Of a stretch of 64,000 nucleotides of DNA, positions 22,180 through 36,300 are shown piece after piece. Every line of letters starts with the position of its first letter. The stretch's first letter is position 1. The position numbers were made by a program, and so were the translations under genes. Origin of the DNA: Sapria himalayana (Eukaryota > Streptophyta > Magnoliopsida > Malpighiales > Rafflesiaceae); contig JAREIK010017065.1 of NCBI GenBank assembly GCA_029783825.1, forward strand, positions 1 to 64,000, read 5' to 3'. Below the pieces are notes generated by a model, which was not told the origin of the DNA, did not search any database, and saw only the letters and a program-made list of their open reading frames with translations.

Positions 22180-25100
22180 TAACTAGCTGGGAAAAGCTCC
22201 CTCAAGGTAAATTAATGCTTAATACAGATAGGAGTTTTAAAGGAGACATGTGTATGGCATGGGGTGGAGGAGCAATAAAAAATGAGAAATGAAAAATAAT
22301 AAAATCTTTTACAACAAGATGAAGAGCTTCCTCAGCATTACATGCAAAGATAATGGCTTTACATAAGGGTTTACAAATTTGTAAGGTCAACAGATACATA
22401 AATGTTCAGGTACAAGTAGATCCGAGTTTATTGGTGGAACTAGTAACAATTAGAATAGAATTTTGAAGATTTGAGATGGATATTGTTAAAATAAAAAAGT
22501 TGTTAAAAGAATTGAAAGGAGAAATACAACATATATTTAGAGAGTCGAATGCTCTAGCAGATAAATTAGTAGAAGATGATGTTAGAAAGGTTCGCAAGAA
22601 TTTGATGAGAAAAGTATCCCTGATGTAACACCCCAAACATTTTTTTAATGATTTTTTTATTTAATTTATGTTTAAGGTGTTTTAAGGTCCATCATGAATT
22701 TATAATAATTTTTAAGAATTATTTCTCAATTAAAGGGAATTTTAGGAAAAATATACCTGGTAAGGTCAAATATTGAGCAGTTGACCGAAATAAAATTTTT
22801 AAAAATACCCAATTAATGAAATAAATTATAAAAATTTTTATGAAGAAAATTAAGTCCAAATATATGTTATAAAAAAATTAATGAAAATACATAAATAAAA
22901 AAATAATAAAAATATGTGAATAGTGAATCGGGTAAGGAAAAGTCAACAGATTTTGTTGACCAAGGCCCAAAGAGACATTTTTAATAATTCCCACAGCCTT
23001 GGAAAAATTTACAAAAAACCATAAGGACTTAATTGGAATATTAAATTAATTATTAAAAATATCATGTCTCAAAAAATCGAGCAGAAAATGAAAGAAAAAA
23101 ATTGAAGAACCTTAGGTTCTCCATTCGGCACTAAATTGCTAGGTAAGAAAGAAAATTTTGTACCACCCAATTCCCATAAAAAAACTAAGATTTTTCATGG
23201 TGGGAGACTTCCAAAGATATATAAAAGCTCCATGATTTTTAATTTTGGTTTTGCATGGTCTATATTGGAGGAAAGGGGCTGAAATGATGAATTGTTGTTG
23301 TTTGGAAGGTCAATTAAGACTGTTTAGAATTAATTAATTGTTCTAATGTGTATGCTAGGTTGTAATTGTATTTTGAATGTATATAATGTGACCTATGAGA
23401 TATGAATTAGGTCTGGTATGTTTAAAATTTAGAGAAAATGTATTTAGAAAGAAATTGAGGTTGTAATTAGTGGAATTAAGGGTAGAATTGATTAAATGTG
23501 AATTTCTGTTTGAAGGTCGACTTGGACAGAATCATAAAAGGATCTAATAGACGAATATTAGGAAAAATTATATATAATTGGAAAGATATTGATGTTAGTG
23601 AAATTTTGCCACTGGTTTCAAGTATTTTTGATATCTGTAAAGATAGTTATGGGAAATATACTAACTGATGCGCAATAAAAAAATGAGTTTAGTGATTATA
23701 CATTAGACATAAGAAATTAGTAGTGAAATTAAATATTAAAATAATAATTTTGGGTATTTAGATGTTAAAAGGCAGAATGTTAAAGGTAAGGAAAAAAGGA
23801 TTTTTTTTTAAAAAAAATTATTTAAAAAGCTCAGGTTAGGCGATTAAATAGAAACGGGTAAATGGCCTAATTGAGTAGTGAATAACAAGGTATGGCTTGT
23901 TATGATTTTGATGTTATCTTTATATTTATTTTTCTTGCATAAATATTGGTATAGCAAAAAAGTTGGGGAAGGCTCACACATTCATGGTGAATAGCCTAGC
24001 TGAGCTTGGACTAATAAGGAGGTGAGTAAATTTATATCATCATACTTGCACTTTTGAAATGTATAGTAGTGTTTTAATTATTTGACTTGATCATAGTAAT
24101 TGACTATGATTAAGACCCTTATAATTGAGAATTCATTGAATTTAATTTTTCATATGCCACAAATCATGTGTCCCGATGAATATTTATATTGAGCACGGTC
24201 AGCTAACTCTTATTATATTTGGTGTTATATCTTATTGCATGCAGAGTACGGTCAACTATATTCTTTGATATTGCCATTTTTATCTCATGTTGAGTATCAT
24301 CAGCTATAATTTGTAATTGTTAATGTCATTTATTGGTAAGAATCATAGAAAGCCTAACTGATGGGAATGTCATTAGGATATGTGCACATGGTACCCTCTG
24401 GTGTGGGAAAAGCCAGTGCCTTCCTAGAGAGGTGGTAAAACTCTAGGCATAGAACATGGCCCGTTCTATGAATCTTTGGTTGGAATGTACGAATTCTAGT
24501 ATAAAGGAAAAAAGGAATGTACGGACTCCTAAATGATAAACTATATTTCTGTGTTTCAAACCTATAAATCTCATTTGATATTGTTATTCATATTGATGCT
24601 ATTTGTTGCATAACCTATGTATGATGATTGATTGATTAAATATGACCATCCTTGTGAGTTGGCCTTGAGTATCTAGCTTCACAAGTATGGTGATATATTT
24701 TTACTCATGGAGTTATCTCACCCTCGTTGATTTCTTTTTTTTATCAGGGTAGACAAAGAAAAGAGAATCCATGCATTTCTAGACCACTTGGATTTTTTTT
24801 TTGAAAAATGTAATGGATTATTATTTTGTTTATTTGGTGAATAAGAGTCTAGGTTTCTAGAAGGCTCCATGGTGAATTAACTTAATTATTGGGTTAATTA
24901 TTGAGTGAGATAAATTTTGCTTTTGATGAAACCTTATTTGATATTTTTGATGAGACTGTTGATGTCATTTTTGTTAGTGGAGACCATAGAGGTCAATAAG
25001 ATTTATCATTGTTATAGAAATGAATAGATCATGCTGAAATTTTCAATAGAAATTATGGGACTTAGGCTTGCTACGGGTTTTGGTGGCCTTAAGCCTACCC

Positions 25101-25222
25101 ATTCCCTAGCGTCGATCACAGCCTATAAAAGTGGGATTGTGACACCTGATAGGTATAGAGGCCTAATTAATTTAGATAAAATAGGTTGCCCATACATAAG
25201 AATTCAAAAACAAAGATTTTAA
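22180..25222 (+). pseudogene. LINE ORF2 RNase H domain, copy 5, split by solo LTR
   Basis: Domain in two parts: 22,180-22,623 and, after the LTR, 25,145-25,222. It starts with WEKLPQGKLMLNTDRSFKGD (first Asp kept; DGS changed to DRS). The catalytic Glu is Lys (LHAKIMALHKG), VQVDPSLLVEL keeps the third acid and NALADKLVEDD the fourth. The second part restores the C-terminal tail (RYRGLINLDKIGCPYIRI), ending in a TAA at 25,220-25,222. This split proves the LTR inserted into an existing LINE. Several stops, plus the E-to-K change, mean no activity. Confidence 0.9.
22624..25144. mobile_element. Solo LTR (2,521 bp) with 5-bp target duplication CCTGA
   Basis: Begins TGTAACACCCC and ends GGGATTGTGACA, the TG...CA ends of an LTR. 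CCTGA precedes it (22,619-22,623) and follows it (25,145-25,149), giving a perfect 5-bp duplication. The reading frame of the LINE RNase H resumes exactly after it. It contains no gag-pol, so it is a solo LTR or a very reduced element. Inside are three diverged ~54-bp repeats with a GAGYACGGTCARCTA-like core (about 24,190, 24,245 and 24,297) and a GGAGGTGAGTAA splice-donor-like site near 24,019. The ends resemble Ty3/gypsy LTRs, but that lineage call is tentative. Confidence 0.85.
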
Positions 25223-26976
25223 TGAGACTAATTAATTAGATATAAAAGTAGAAGACAAAGCTTGAGCTAGTGTGGTAGTATTAATTTTATTGTGTTTATT
25301 ATTTTCTGTGCAGGTATAATTATATACAGGAGAGGTAAGCACACTTACACTGAGTCACCCCGGTCCTGAGGTGTGACCAATAAGCTTGGGATTTAAGCGG
25401 TTGTTGGTAGGGTTGGTAAAAGTGGTGATAATTGGTGTTAAAATATTAGTCTGTGGGGTTGTGAGGTTGTGTGACAATCAATTTATGAGGTGGTAGGTAG
25501 TCTGTGTGAAAGTAGGTCAGTCAGTCTAAGGGGTTGAAGGTCAGTCATTCTGTGTGGTTGTGGGTCAGCAACCATAGATGATTGTGGGTCAATCAGTCTA
25601 CGTGGTTGGGGGTTAGTCTGTGGGTTGTGTATCAGTCTGTTTATGAGTCAGTCTAAGGGATTGAGGGTCAGTAGGTCTGTGTGGTTGGGTATAATTTGTG
25701 TTATGAGTCAGTTGGTGCGGTTGTTTGTTGAAATCCTATCAGAGGCAGGTTAAATTTGAGTGTTAGTTTGGTCACTAGAAAGTTACTAGGTAGGTGGTGG
25801 AAGAGTATGTGTGCCTGTGTCTTTGCCTATATTAACGCAAGAATGGGAGAGTAGATATCAAACTAGTTTGGCATCATGATATAGGTAAAGGTAGAAGGTG
25901 GAGCGAAGGATTCATGGGTAGATAGCTTAATATTAAATATATAGACTTGTAGTATGGGTTTATTTAATAATGTGCAAGGATAATAAAAGAAGAGATCTTG
26001 CCATAAAAAAAAACTTGGAAGTGGGTCCGTTCTGATGTATAATGGGTGGTTGTGGCAGTGTGATTTGGGTTTGCTGTTTGTGTCTTGTGTATGTGTCTTG
26101 TGTTTTGACATGTAAAGTATTGTGTTAGTTATAAGAGTCTGTAATTCATTGTTGTATTAGGCAGTAAGTTAGTTGAGGATCTGTAAGCCTTGTTTTGAAA
26201 GTGAAATGTTTGTTAAAAGTAAGATTAAAGGAGGCAGAAATGGCAGCATGCTGGCATATGTGTCTGTGTGTGTCTCAAAAGAGTCTACAAGCATCGAGCA
26301 AAGCGTCGAGCAAAGGAGCAGAAAGTATACAGAAAAGACAGGAGGCTGAACAGAGGAATAGAATAACTTAAAGTGTGAAATGAAAGCTGAGAGACTCAAG
26401 AGGACTAGAAGATAGGCAGAATAATGTGGGTAGAAAAGGCATCTAGCAAGGCACATTAATGAGGTTGTAGTGTGCGGTAGTTTTTGTTTTGCTTTTGATT
26501 TCTTCTTTTCGGCCTCACTTATGAACTTGATTGACAATGTGTTAAGGGGGTGGGGGAAAGCGGAAAAAATGGTAGGTATAGGGCAAAATATATATAGTCT
26601 TGGTATGTATTTCTGTTGAACAGGGTGGAAGCTGAAAAGGTGATAAGGAAGTAGAAAAAGAAGCTATGTGAAGGTAGCAAAATAGGCTATGGGAAGGCAA
26701 GGAGGAAAGCAAGAAATATACTTAAAAGGACAAAGATTATGAAACCACTGCATAGCCATAATAGCAAACAGAACACTCGGATAGTTAATCAATATAAAAT
26801 GTATGATTATATGGGTTAAACCTAAATTTAATGATTAATTAGATGGATATCTGATAGGGGTATATAGGATGCTAAGAAAAGGTGTAAGGGGTAACGGGTA
26901 GCAAGGAAGTAAGTTGCAAAAATGGTATTCCTCCGCCAAAAGAGAGGGTTAATATTAATAAAATAAACTTTTACAG
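25223..26976 (+). other. 3' UTR of LINE copy 5
   Basis: About 1.75 kb, G/T-rich, without coding signal. It contains a minisatellite-like stretch at about 25,440-25,730 and ends GGGTAGCAAGGAAGTAAG, then the terminal box. Reading frames on the minus strand (25,863-26,537) are antisense and fortuitous. Confidence 0.7.
25440..25730 (+). repeat. Minisatellite-like GTCAGTC-TGTGGTTG repeats in LINE 3' UTR
   Basis: Variants of GGTCAGTCAGTCTAAGGGGTT and GTCTGTGTGGTTGTGGGTCA recur irregularly every 30-60 bp. Restricted to the 3' UTR of copy 5; function unknown. Confidence 0.6.
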
Positions 26977-26980
26977 AAAA

Positions 26981-29900
26981 AAGAATAAATAGAATAAAAA
27001 GAATAAGTAGAATAAGAAGAAAAAAGAGAACGAGATGAATTAGAAAAATTAGTAGAATACGATGAATAAAAAGAATAAGTATAATAAAAAGATTAAAAAG
27101 AATAAAAACAATAAGAAGAATAAGAAGAATAAGAAATATACCAAGAATAAAAAGATTAAAAAAATTAAAAGAATAAGAAGAATAAGAAGAATAAGATGAA
27201 AAGTAGAATAAGAATAAAACGAAGATTAAGAAGAAAAAGAAGAATAAAAAGAATAAGAAGAATAAGAAGAATAAGAAGAATAAAAAGAATAAAAAGAATA
27301 AAAAAAATAAGAATAATAAGAAGGATTAAAAGAATAAGAAGCATAAGAAGAATAAAAAGAATAAGAAGCATAAGAAGAATAAGAAGAAAGATAAGAATAA
27401 AAATAATAAGATGAATACCATACCAAGAATAAGAAGAATAATAATAAATGAGAATAAATAGAAGAATAAGTAGAATAAGATAAATAAGAAGAAAATAAGT
27501 AAAAGAGAAAAAAGAATTATAAAAAAATAACTAGAATAAGAAGAATAAGAAGAATAAGAAGAAAGAAAAGAATAATAGGAAGAATAAGAAAAATAAGAAG
27601 AATAAGAAGTATAAGAAAAATAAGAAGAATATAAAGAATTAGAAGAATAAGATGAATAAGAATTATAAGAAGAATAAGAAGAAAAGAAGATAAAGAAGAA
27701 TAAGAAGAATAAGAAGAATAAGAAGATAAAGAAGAATAAGAAGAATAAGAAGATAAAGAAGAATAAGAAGAATAAGAAGAATAAGAAGATAAAGAAGAAT
27801 AAGAATAATAAGAAGAATAAGAAGAATAAGAAGAAATGAGAAGAATAAGAAGAATAAGAAGAATAAGAAGGATAAGAATAATAATAATAATAATAATAAG
27901 AATAAGAAGAATAAGAAGTAGAAGAATAATAAGAAGAATAAAAAAAATAAGAATAATAAGAAGTGTAAGAAGAATAATAAGAATAAGAATAATAAGAAGA
28001 AAAAGAATAATAAGAAGAATAAGATGAATATGATGAATAAGAAGAATAAAAAGAATAAGAGGCATAGGAAGAATGAGAAGCATAAGAAGAATAAGAAGAA
28101 TAAGAAGAATAAGAAGAGGAAAAAGAATAATAAGTTGAATTAGATAAATAAGTAGAATAAGATGAATAAGAATAATAAGAAGAATAATAAAATTAATAAG
28201 AATGTGAATAATAAGAAGAATTAGAAGAATAAAAGGATAATAAGAATGAGAAGAATAAAAAGATTAAGAATAATAAAAAGAATTAGCAGAATAAGAAGAA
28301 TAAAATGAATAATAAGAAAAGAAGAATAAAAAGAAAAGGAAGAATAAGAAGTATAAGGAGAATAAAAATTATAAAAAGAATAAGAACAATAAGTTGAATA
28401 ATAAGAATAAGATGAATACCAGGAATACCCTGAATAAAAAGAATAAGAAGAATAAGAAGGAAAAGAAGTATAAGAAGTAAAAGAAAATAAGAAGAATATA
28501 AATATTAAAAAGAATAAGTAGAAAAAGAAGAATAAAAATAATAAGAAGAATAAGATGAATAAAAAAAATGAAAAAATTTTGATTAATTAGAAGAATAAAA
28601 AGAATAATAAGAATAGAATGAATAAGAAGTATAATAATAATAAGAAAAATAAGAAAAATAAGAAGAATAAGTAGAGGAAATATAATAAGAAGAATAAAAA
28701 GAATAAGAAGAATAAGAATAATAGGAAAAATAACAATAATAAGAAGAATAAGAAAAAAACAATAAAAAAATTAAGAAGAATAAGAATAAAAAGAAGAATA
28801 AGAATAATTAGAATAATAAGAAAAAAAATAAGAATAAGAAGAATTAGAAGAAAAAGAAGAAAACAAAGTTTATAAAGAAAAGAAGAATAAGAAGCATAAG
28901 AAGAATAAAAAGAATAAATTGAAGAAGAAGAAAAAGTAGAGTAAGAAGAATAAGAAGAATAAAACGAACAAGATGAATTAGAAAAATTAGAAGAATAAGA
29001 TGAATAAGAAGAATTAGTAGAATAATAAAATTAATAAGAATAAGAATAATAAAAAGAATGAGAAGAATAAGAAGAAAACCAAGAATAAAAAGATTAAGAA
29101 AAATTAAAATAATTAGAAGAATAAGAAGAATAATAAGAATAAGAAGAATAAGAAGAAAAGTATAATAAGAAAAAAAAGAAGATTAAGAAGAAAAAGAAAC
29201 ATAAAAAGAATATAAAGAATAAAAAGAATAAGATGAATAGTAAAAATAAATATAATAAGAGACATAAGAAGAATAATAAGAATAATAAAAATAAAAATAA
29301 TAAGAAGCATAAGAAGAATAAGAAGAATAAGAAGAATAATAAGAATAATAAGAATAATAAAAATAAGAAGAATAAGAAGAATAAGATCAATATCAAGAAT
29401 ATTATGAATAAGAAGAATAAGAATAAACGTGAATAATTAGAAGAATACGTAGAATAAATAGAATAAAAAGAAAAAAGAATAAGAGAAAAAAGAAGAATAA
29501 AGGAATAAAAAGAATAAGAAAAATAATCAGAATAAGAAGAATAAGAAAAATAAGACGAATAAGAAAAATAAGAAGAATAAGAATATTAAGAAGAATAAGA
29601 AAAATAAGAAGAATAAGAAGAATTAGAAAAATAAGAAGAATAAGAAGAATAATAAGATTAATAAGAATAATAAGATTAATAAGAATAAGAAGAATGAGAA
29701 GAATAAGAAGAATAAGAAGAATAACAAGGATAAAAAAATTTTAAAATATATAGTTTAAGAAGAATAAAAAGAATAAGAAGAATAAGAAGCAGAAGAAGAA
29801 TATGAATAATAAAAAGAATAAGAAAATAGATGAATATCATGAATAGAATGAATAAGCAGAATAAGAATATTAAGAATAATTAAAAAAATATAAAGAATAG

Positions 29901-32900
29901 GAAGAATATGAAAAAAAGAAAAATAAGATGAATAAAATAATAAAAGAATATAGAAGAATAAGAAGAATAATAACAATAAGAAGAATAAAAATCATAAGAA
30001 GATAAAAATAATATGAATAAGAAGAATAACAAGAATACCAGGAAAAAGAAGAAAAAGAAAAATAAGAATAAAAAAATGAATAAGAAGAATAGGATGAATA
30101 AGACATATAATAAGATTATGAAAAAAAGAACAATAAGAAGAATAAGAAGAATAAAAAGAAAAGTATAATAATAATAAAAATAAGATTAAGAAGAAAAAGA
30201 AGAATAAAAAGAATATTAAGAATAAATAAGATAAAAATAAAAAGAAGCATAAGAATAATAAGAATAATAAGAATAATAAGAAAAATAAGAAGCATAAGAA
30301 GAATAAGAAGAATAAGTAGAATAATAACAATAAGAAGAATAATAAGAATAAGAAGAATAAGAAAAAAAATAAGAAACAAAGTATATAAAGAATAAGAACA
30401 ATAAGAAGCATACAAATAATAAAAAGAATAAATTGAAGAAGCAGGAAAAGTAAAGTAAGAAGAATAAAATGAACAAGATGAATTAGAAAAATTAGAAGAA
30501 TAAGATGAATAAGAAGAATTAGTAGAATAATAAAATTAATAAAAATAAGAATAATAAGAAGAATGAGAAAAATAAGAAGAATACCAAGAATAAAAAGGTT
30601 AAGAAAACTTAAAAGAATAAGAAGAATAAGAAGAATAAAAAGAATAATAAGAATAAGAAGAATACGAAAAAAAGTATAATAAGAAAAAAAAAGAATATTA
30701 AGAAGAAAAAAAAGAATAAAAAAGAATATAAAGAATAAAAAGAATAAGAAGAATAGTAAGTATAAATATAATAATAAGCATAAAAAGAATATGAAGAATA
30801 AAAATAATAAAAATAATAAGAAACATAAGATGAATAAGAAGAATAATAAGAATAAGAAGAATAAGAATAATAAAAAGAATAAGATGACTAAGATGAATAC
30901 CAAGAATACCATGAATAAGAAGAATAAGAATAAACCTAAATAATTAGAAGAATAACTAGAATAAGTAGAATAAGAAGAAAAAAGAATAGCAGAAAAAAGA
31001 AGATTAAAAGAATAAGAAGAATAAGAAAAATAAGAAGATAAAAAAAATAAGATGAATAAGAAAAATAAGAAGAATAAGAAAAACAAGAAGAATAAGGAAA
31101 ATAAGAATAATAAGAAAAATAAGAAGAATAAGAAGAATAAGAAGAATAAGATGAATAATAAGAATAAGAAGAATAATAAGATTAAAATAATAAGAACAAT
31201 AAGAAGAATGAGAAGAATAAGAAAAATAATAAGGAAAAAAAGATTTAAAAATATATAGTTTAAGAAGAATAAGAAGAATAAGAAAAAAAGAAGAATAAGA
31301 AGCAAAAAAAGAATAAGAAGAATAAAAAGAATAAGAAAATAGTTGAATATCAAGAATAACATGAATAAGCAGAATAAGAATAAAAAAATAATAAGAATAA
31401 TTAGAAAAATATTTAGAATAGGAAGAATAAGAAAAAAATAAGAATAAGAGGAATAAAATAATAAAAGAATATAGAAGAATAAGAAGAATAATAACAATAA
31501 GAAGAATAAAAATCAGAAGAAGATAAGAATAATATAAATAAGAAGAATAACAAGAATACTACCAAAAAGAAGAATAAGAAGAATAATAAAAAAAAGAAAT
31601 AAAAAAGAATAAGAAGAATAGGATGAATAAGATGTATAATAAGATTCTGAAGAAAAGAATAATAAGAAGAATAAGAAGAATAAGAAGAAAAATATAATAA
31701 GAAAAAAATGAAGATTAAGAAGAAAAAGAAGAATAAAAAGACTATTAACAATAAAAAGAATAAGAAGAATAGGAAGAATAAAAATAATATGAAGCATAAG
31801 AAGAATAAGAAGAATGAAAATAATACGAACCATGAGAAGAATAAGAAGAATAAGTAGGATAATAAGAATAAGAAGAATAAGATGAATAAGAAGAATAAGA
31901 CGAAAAAGAAGAATAAGAAGAATACCAAGAATACCATGAATAAGAATATTAAGATTAAACGAGAATAATTAGAAGAAAAAGTAGAAAAAGTAGAATAAGA
32001 AGAATAGACAATAAGAGAAAAGAAAAATAAAAGAATAAGAAGAATAAGAAAAATAAGAAGAATAATAAAAATTAGAAGAATAAGCAAAATAAGAAGAATA
32101 AAAAAAATAAGAAGAGAATAAGAAGAATTATAAAAATAAGAAGAATAAGATGAATAATAAGAATAAGAAGAAAAATAAGATTAATAAGAATAAGAACAAA
32201 AAGAAGAATGAGATGAATAAGAAGAATAATAAAGAAAAAAAGATTTAAAAAATATAGTTTAAGAAGAAGAATAAGAAGCAAAAGAAGAATAAGAAGAATA
32301 AAAAGAATAAGAAAATAGATGAATATCAAGAATAACATGAATAAGTAGAATAAGAATAATTAGAAAAATATATAGAATAGGAAGAATAAGAAAAATAGAA
32401 GAATAAGAGGAATAAAATTATAAAAGAATTAAGAAGACAAAGAAGAATAATAATAATGAGAAGAATAAAAATTATAAGAAGATAAGAATAATATGAATTA
32501 GAAGAATAACAAGAATACCATGAAAAAGAAGAATAAAAAGAATAAGAAGAATAATAAAAATAAGATGAAAAAGAAGAATAGGATGAATAAGACGCATAAT
32601 AAGATTATGAAGAAAAGAAGAATAAGAACAATAAGATGAATAAGAAGTTTAAAAATAATAAAAATAAAAAGAAAAGTAAGAAAAGTAAGAAAAATAAGAA
32701 GCATAAGAAGAATAAGAAGAATAAGAAGAATAAAGTGAATAAGAATAAAAAGTAGAGTAGGAAAAATAAGAAGAATAAAAAGAACAAGATTAATTATAAA
32801 AATTAGATGAATAAGATGAATTAGTAGAATAATAAAATTTAAAATAATTAGAATAATAAGAATAAAGAGAAGAATAAGAAGAATACCAAGAACGAAAAGT

Positions 32901-33275
32901 TTAAGAAAAATTAAAAGAATAAGAAGAATAAGAAGAATAAGATGTATAAGAAGTATAAGAAGTATAAGAAGAATATGAAGAATAACAAGAAGAATAAGAA
33001 TAAGAATAAAAGAAGAGTAAAAAAAAGAAGTATAGAAGAATAAGAAGAATAAAAAAAATAAGAAGAATAAGAAGTGTAAAAAGAATTAGATGAATAATAT
33101 GAATAAGAATAATAAGAAGGATAATAAGAATAAGAATAATAAGCATAAAAATAAGATTAAGAAAAATAAGAAGAATAAGACGACTAAGAAGAATAAGAAG
33201 AAAAATAAAAAAATAGAAGAATAAAAATAATAAGAAGCATAGGAAGAATTAGAAGAATAAAAAGAAGAAGAAGAA

Positions 33276-33316
<41 letters not shown>

Positions 33317-36300
33317 GAAATAATAAGAATAATATGAATTATTAATATAAGTAGAATAAGATGAATAAGATGTATAATAAGAATAAGAAAAAAAGAAAAA
33401 TTAGAAGAGTAAGAAGAATTATAAAAATAAGAAGAATAATAAGAATTATAAGAATAAGAAGAATAGGAATAATAAGAAGAATAAGAAGAATAAGAAACAT
33501 AAGAAGAATAATAAAAAAATAAAAATAAGAAGAATTAGTAGAGTAAGAATAATAAGAAAAATAAAAAGGATAAGAAAAATAAGAAGAATAAGATTAATAA
33601 GAAGAATAAGAAGAATAAGAAGAATAAGAAGAATAAGAAGAATAAACATAATAAAAAGAATAAGAAGAATAAAAATATTAAGAATAAGAATAATAAGAAT
33701 AATAAAAAGAATACTAAGAATAAAAAGAAAACAAAGTATTAAAAGAATAAGAAGAATAAGAAGCATAAGAAGAATAAAAAGAATAAAGAGAATGATAATA
33801 AAAAGTAGAGTAGGGAGAATAAGAAGATTAAAAATAACAAGATTAATTATAAAAATTAAATGAATGAGATGAATAAAATGAATAATAAGAATTAGTAGAA
33901 TAATAAAATTCAAAATAATAAGAATAAAGAGAAGAATAAGAAGAATACCAAGAATGAAAAGTTTAAAAAAAATTAAAAGAATAAGTAGAATAAGAAGAAT
34001 AAGTAGAATAAGAAGAATAAGAATAATAAGATGAATAAGAAGAATAAGAAGAATAAGAATAAGAATAAAAAGAAGAATAAAAAAAATAAGAAGCATAAGA
34101 AGAATAAGAAGAATACTAAAAATAAGAAGAATATGATTTTTCGAATAATAAAAAGAATATTAAGAATAAGAATAATAAGAAGAATTAGAAGATTAAGAAT
34201 AATAAGAAGAATAAGAATAATAACAATAATAAGAAGTATAAGACGACTAAGAAGAATAAAAAAAATATGAAGAAACATAAGAATAAAAATAATATGATGC
34301 ATAGGAAGAATTAGAAGAATAAAAAGAAGAAGAATAGGAAGAAGAAGATGATGATGATGATGAATAAGAAGAATAAAATTAATTATAAAAATAAGTATAA
34401 TAAGATTAATGAGAATAATAAGAAGAATATTAAGATTAATAAGAATAAGAACATTAAGTAGAATTAGAAGAATAAGAAGAATAAGAAGAATAGTACGAAT
34501 AAATGAATAACAAGAATAAAAAGATTAAAAAGAATAAAAAGAATTAGTAGAATACGAAGAATAAAAAGAATAAAAAGAAAATAATTAAAGGAGAATAAGA
34601 AGAATAAGAAAAATAAGATGAATAATAATAATAATAAGTTGAATAGCAAGAAAACTAGGAATAAGAAGCATATGAATAATAAGAAGGATAAGAAGTATAA
34701 GAAGTATAAGAATAATAAGAAGAATATAAAGAATAAAAAGAATAAGTAGAAAAAAAAGAAAACTAAGAATAAGAAGAATAAGATGAATATGAATAATATG
34801 AAAATTTTGAAGAATTAGAATAATAAAAAGAATAACAAGTATAGGACAAATAATAAATATAAGAAGAATAAAAAGAAAAGAAAAATAAGAAGAATAAGAA
34901 TAATTATATGAATAAGAAGAATAAGAAGAATAAGAAGAATAAAAAGAATAAGAAGAATAAGAAGCATAAGAAGAATAAGAAAAATAAAAAAAATAAGAAG
35001 AATAAGAAGAGTAAGAAGAATAAGAATAATAAGAATAATAAGAATAATAAGAATAATAATAAGAATAAGAAGAATAAAAAGAATAAGAAGAATAAGAAAA
35101 ATAAGAAAAATAAGAAAAATAAGAAAAATAAGAAAAATAAGATAAATAAGAAGAATAAGAAGAAGAAGAAGCATAAAAAAAATAAAAATAATAAGAAGCA
35201 TAAAAAGAATAAGAAGAATAAATATAATAAAAAGAATAAGTAGAATGAGAAGAATAATAAAAATAAGAATAATAAAAAGAATAAGATGAATTTTAAAAAT
35301 TAGTAGAATAAGATGAATAAGATGAATAAGAAGAATAAGAAGAACAAGTAGAATAATTATATTAATGAGAATAAGAACAATAAGAAGTATGAGAAGAATA
35401 AGAATTATACCAAGAATAAAAATATTAAAAATAATAAAAAGAATAAGATGAATAAGAAGAATAAGAAGAATAAAAAAGAGTAAGAAGCATAAGCACAATA
35501 AGAAGAAAAATAAGAATAATAAGAACATGATGAATACCAAGAATACCATGAAAAAGAAGAATAAGAATAAAGGAGAATAATTAGAAGAATAAGTAGAATA
35601 AAAAGAATATGAAGAAAAAAAGAATAAGAGAAAAATGAAGTATACAAAAAAGAATAAGAAGAATAAAAAAATAAGAAGAATAATAAAAATAAGAAGAATA
35701 AGAAGAATTAGAAAAATAAGATGTATAAGATGAATAAGATGAATAATAAGATTAATAAGAATAAGAAGAATTAGAAGAATGAGAAGAATAAGAAGAATAC
35801 CATGTATAAAAAGATTAAAAAGAAAATAAATAGAATAAGAAGAATAATAAGAAACGAAGAATAAGAAGAATAAAAATAATATTAAGAATAAAAAGAATAA
35901 GTAGAAAAAAAAGAATAAGAAGCAAAAGAAGAATAAGAAGAATAAAAAGAATTAGAAAATAGATGAATATCAAGAATACCATGAATAAGTAGATTAAGAA
36001 TAATGATAATAATTAGAAGAATAAATAGAATAAGATGAATAAGAAGAAAAGAAGCATAAGAGGAATAAAAGAATAAAAGAATTAAGAAGAATAAAAAGAA
36101 TATTAAGAATAATAAGAATAAGAAAATTAGAAGAATTAGAAGAATAATAAGAATAAATAGAATTAGAAAGTAGATGAATATCAAGAATACCATGAATAAG
36201 TAGATTAAGAATAATGAGAATAATTAGAAGAATAAATAGAATAAGAAGAATAAGAAGAAAAGAAGAATAAGAGGAATAAAAGAATAAAAGAATTAAGAAG

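Larger units (their letters stand above)
19862..26980 (+). mobile_element. L1-type LINE, copy 5 (5'-truncated, split by a solo LTR)
   Basis: Plus-strand LINE starting just before the RT (MAKIKIQKLKIKGLKDTNG) and ending with the conserved terminal box near 26,920-26,976 (ATGGTATTCCTCCGCCAAAA, GAGAGGGTTAATATTAATAA) and a short A run into the 9.7-kb array. A 2,521-bp LTR sits inside the RNase H coding part. Without it the element is about 4.6 kb. Confidence 0.93.

Noticed and set aside
25863..26537. Minus-strand frames of 82 and 122 codons
   Set aside because: Antisense to the 3' UTR of LINE copy 5; no domain, no conserved counterpart.
29992..31497. 501-codon reading frame on the minus strand and many other long frames within the arrays
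   Set aside because: A perfect AAGAAGAAT unit has no stop in five of six frames (K-K-N, R-R-I, I-L-L, F-F-L, S-S-Y), so long low-complexity frames arise by composition alone. No start context, domain or conservation supports a gene.
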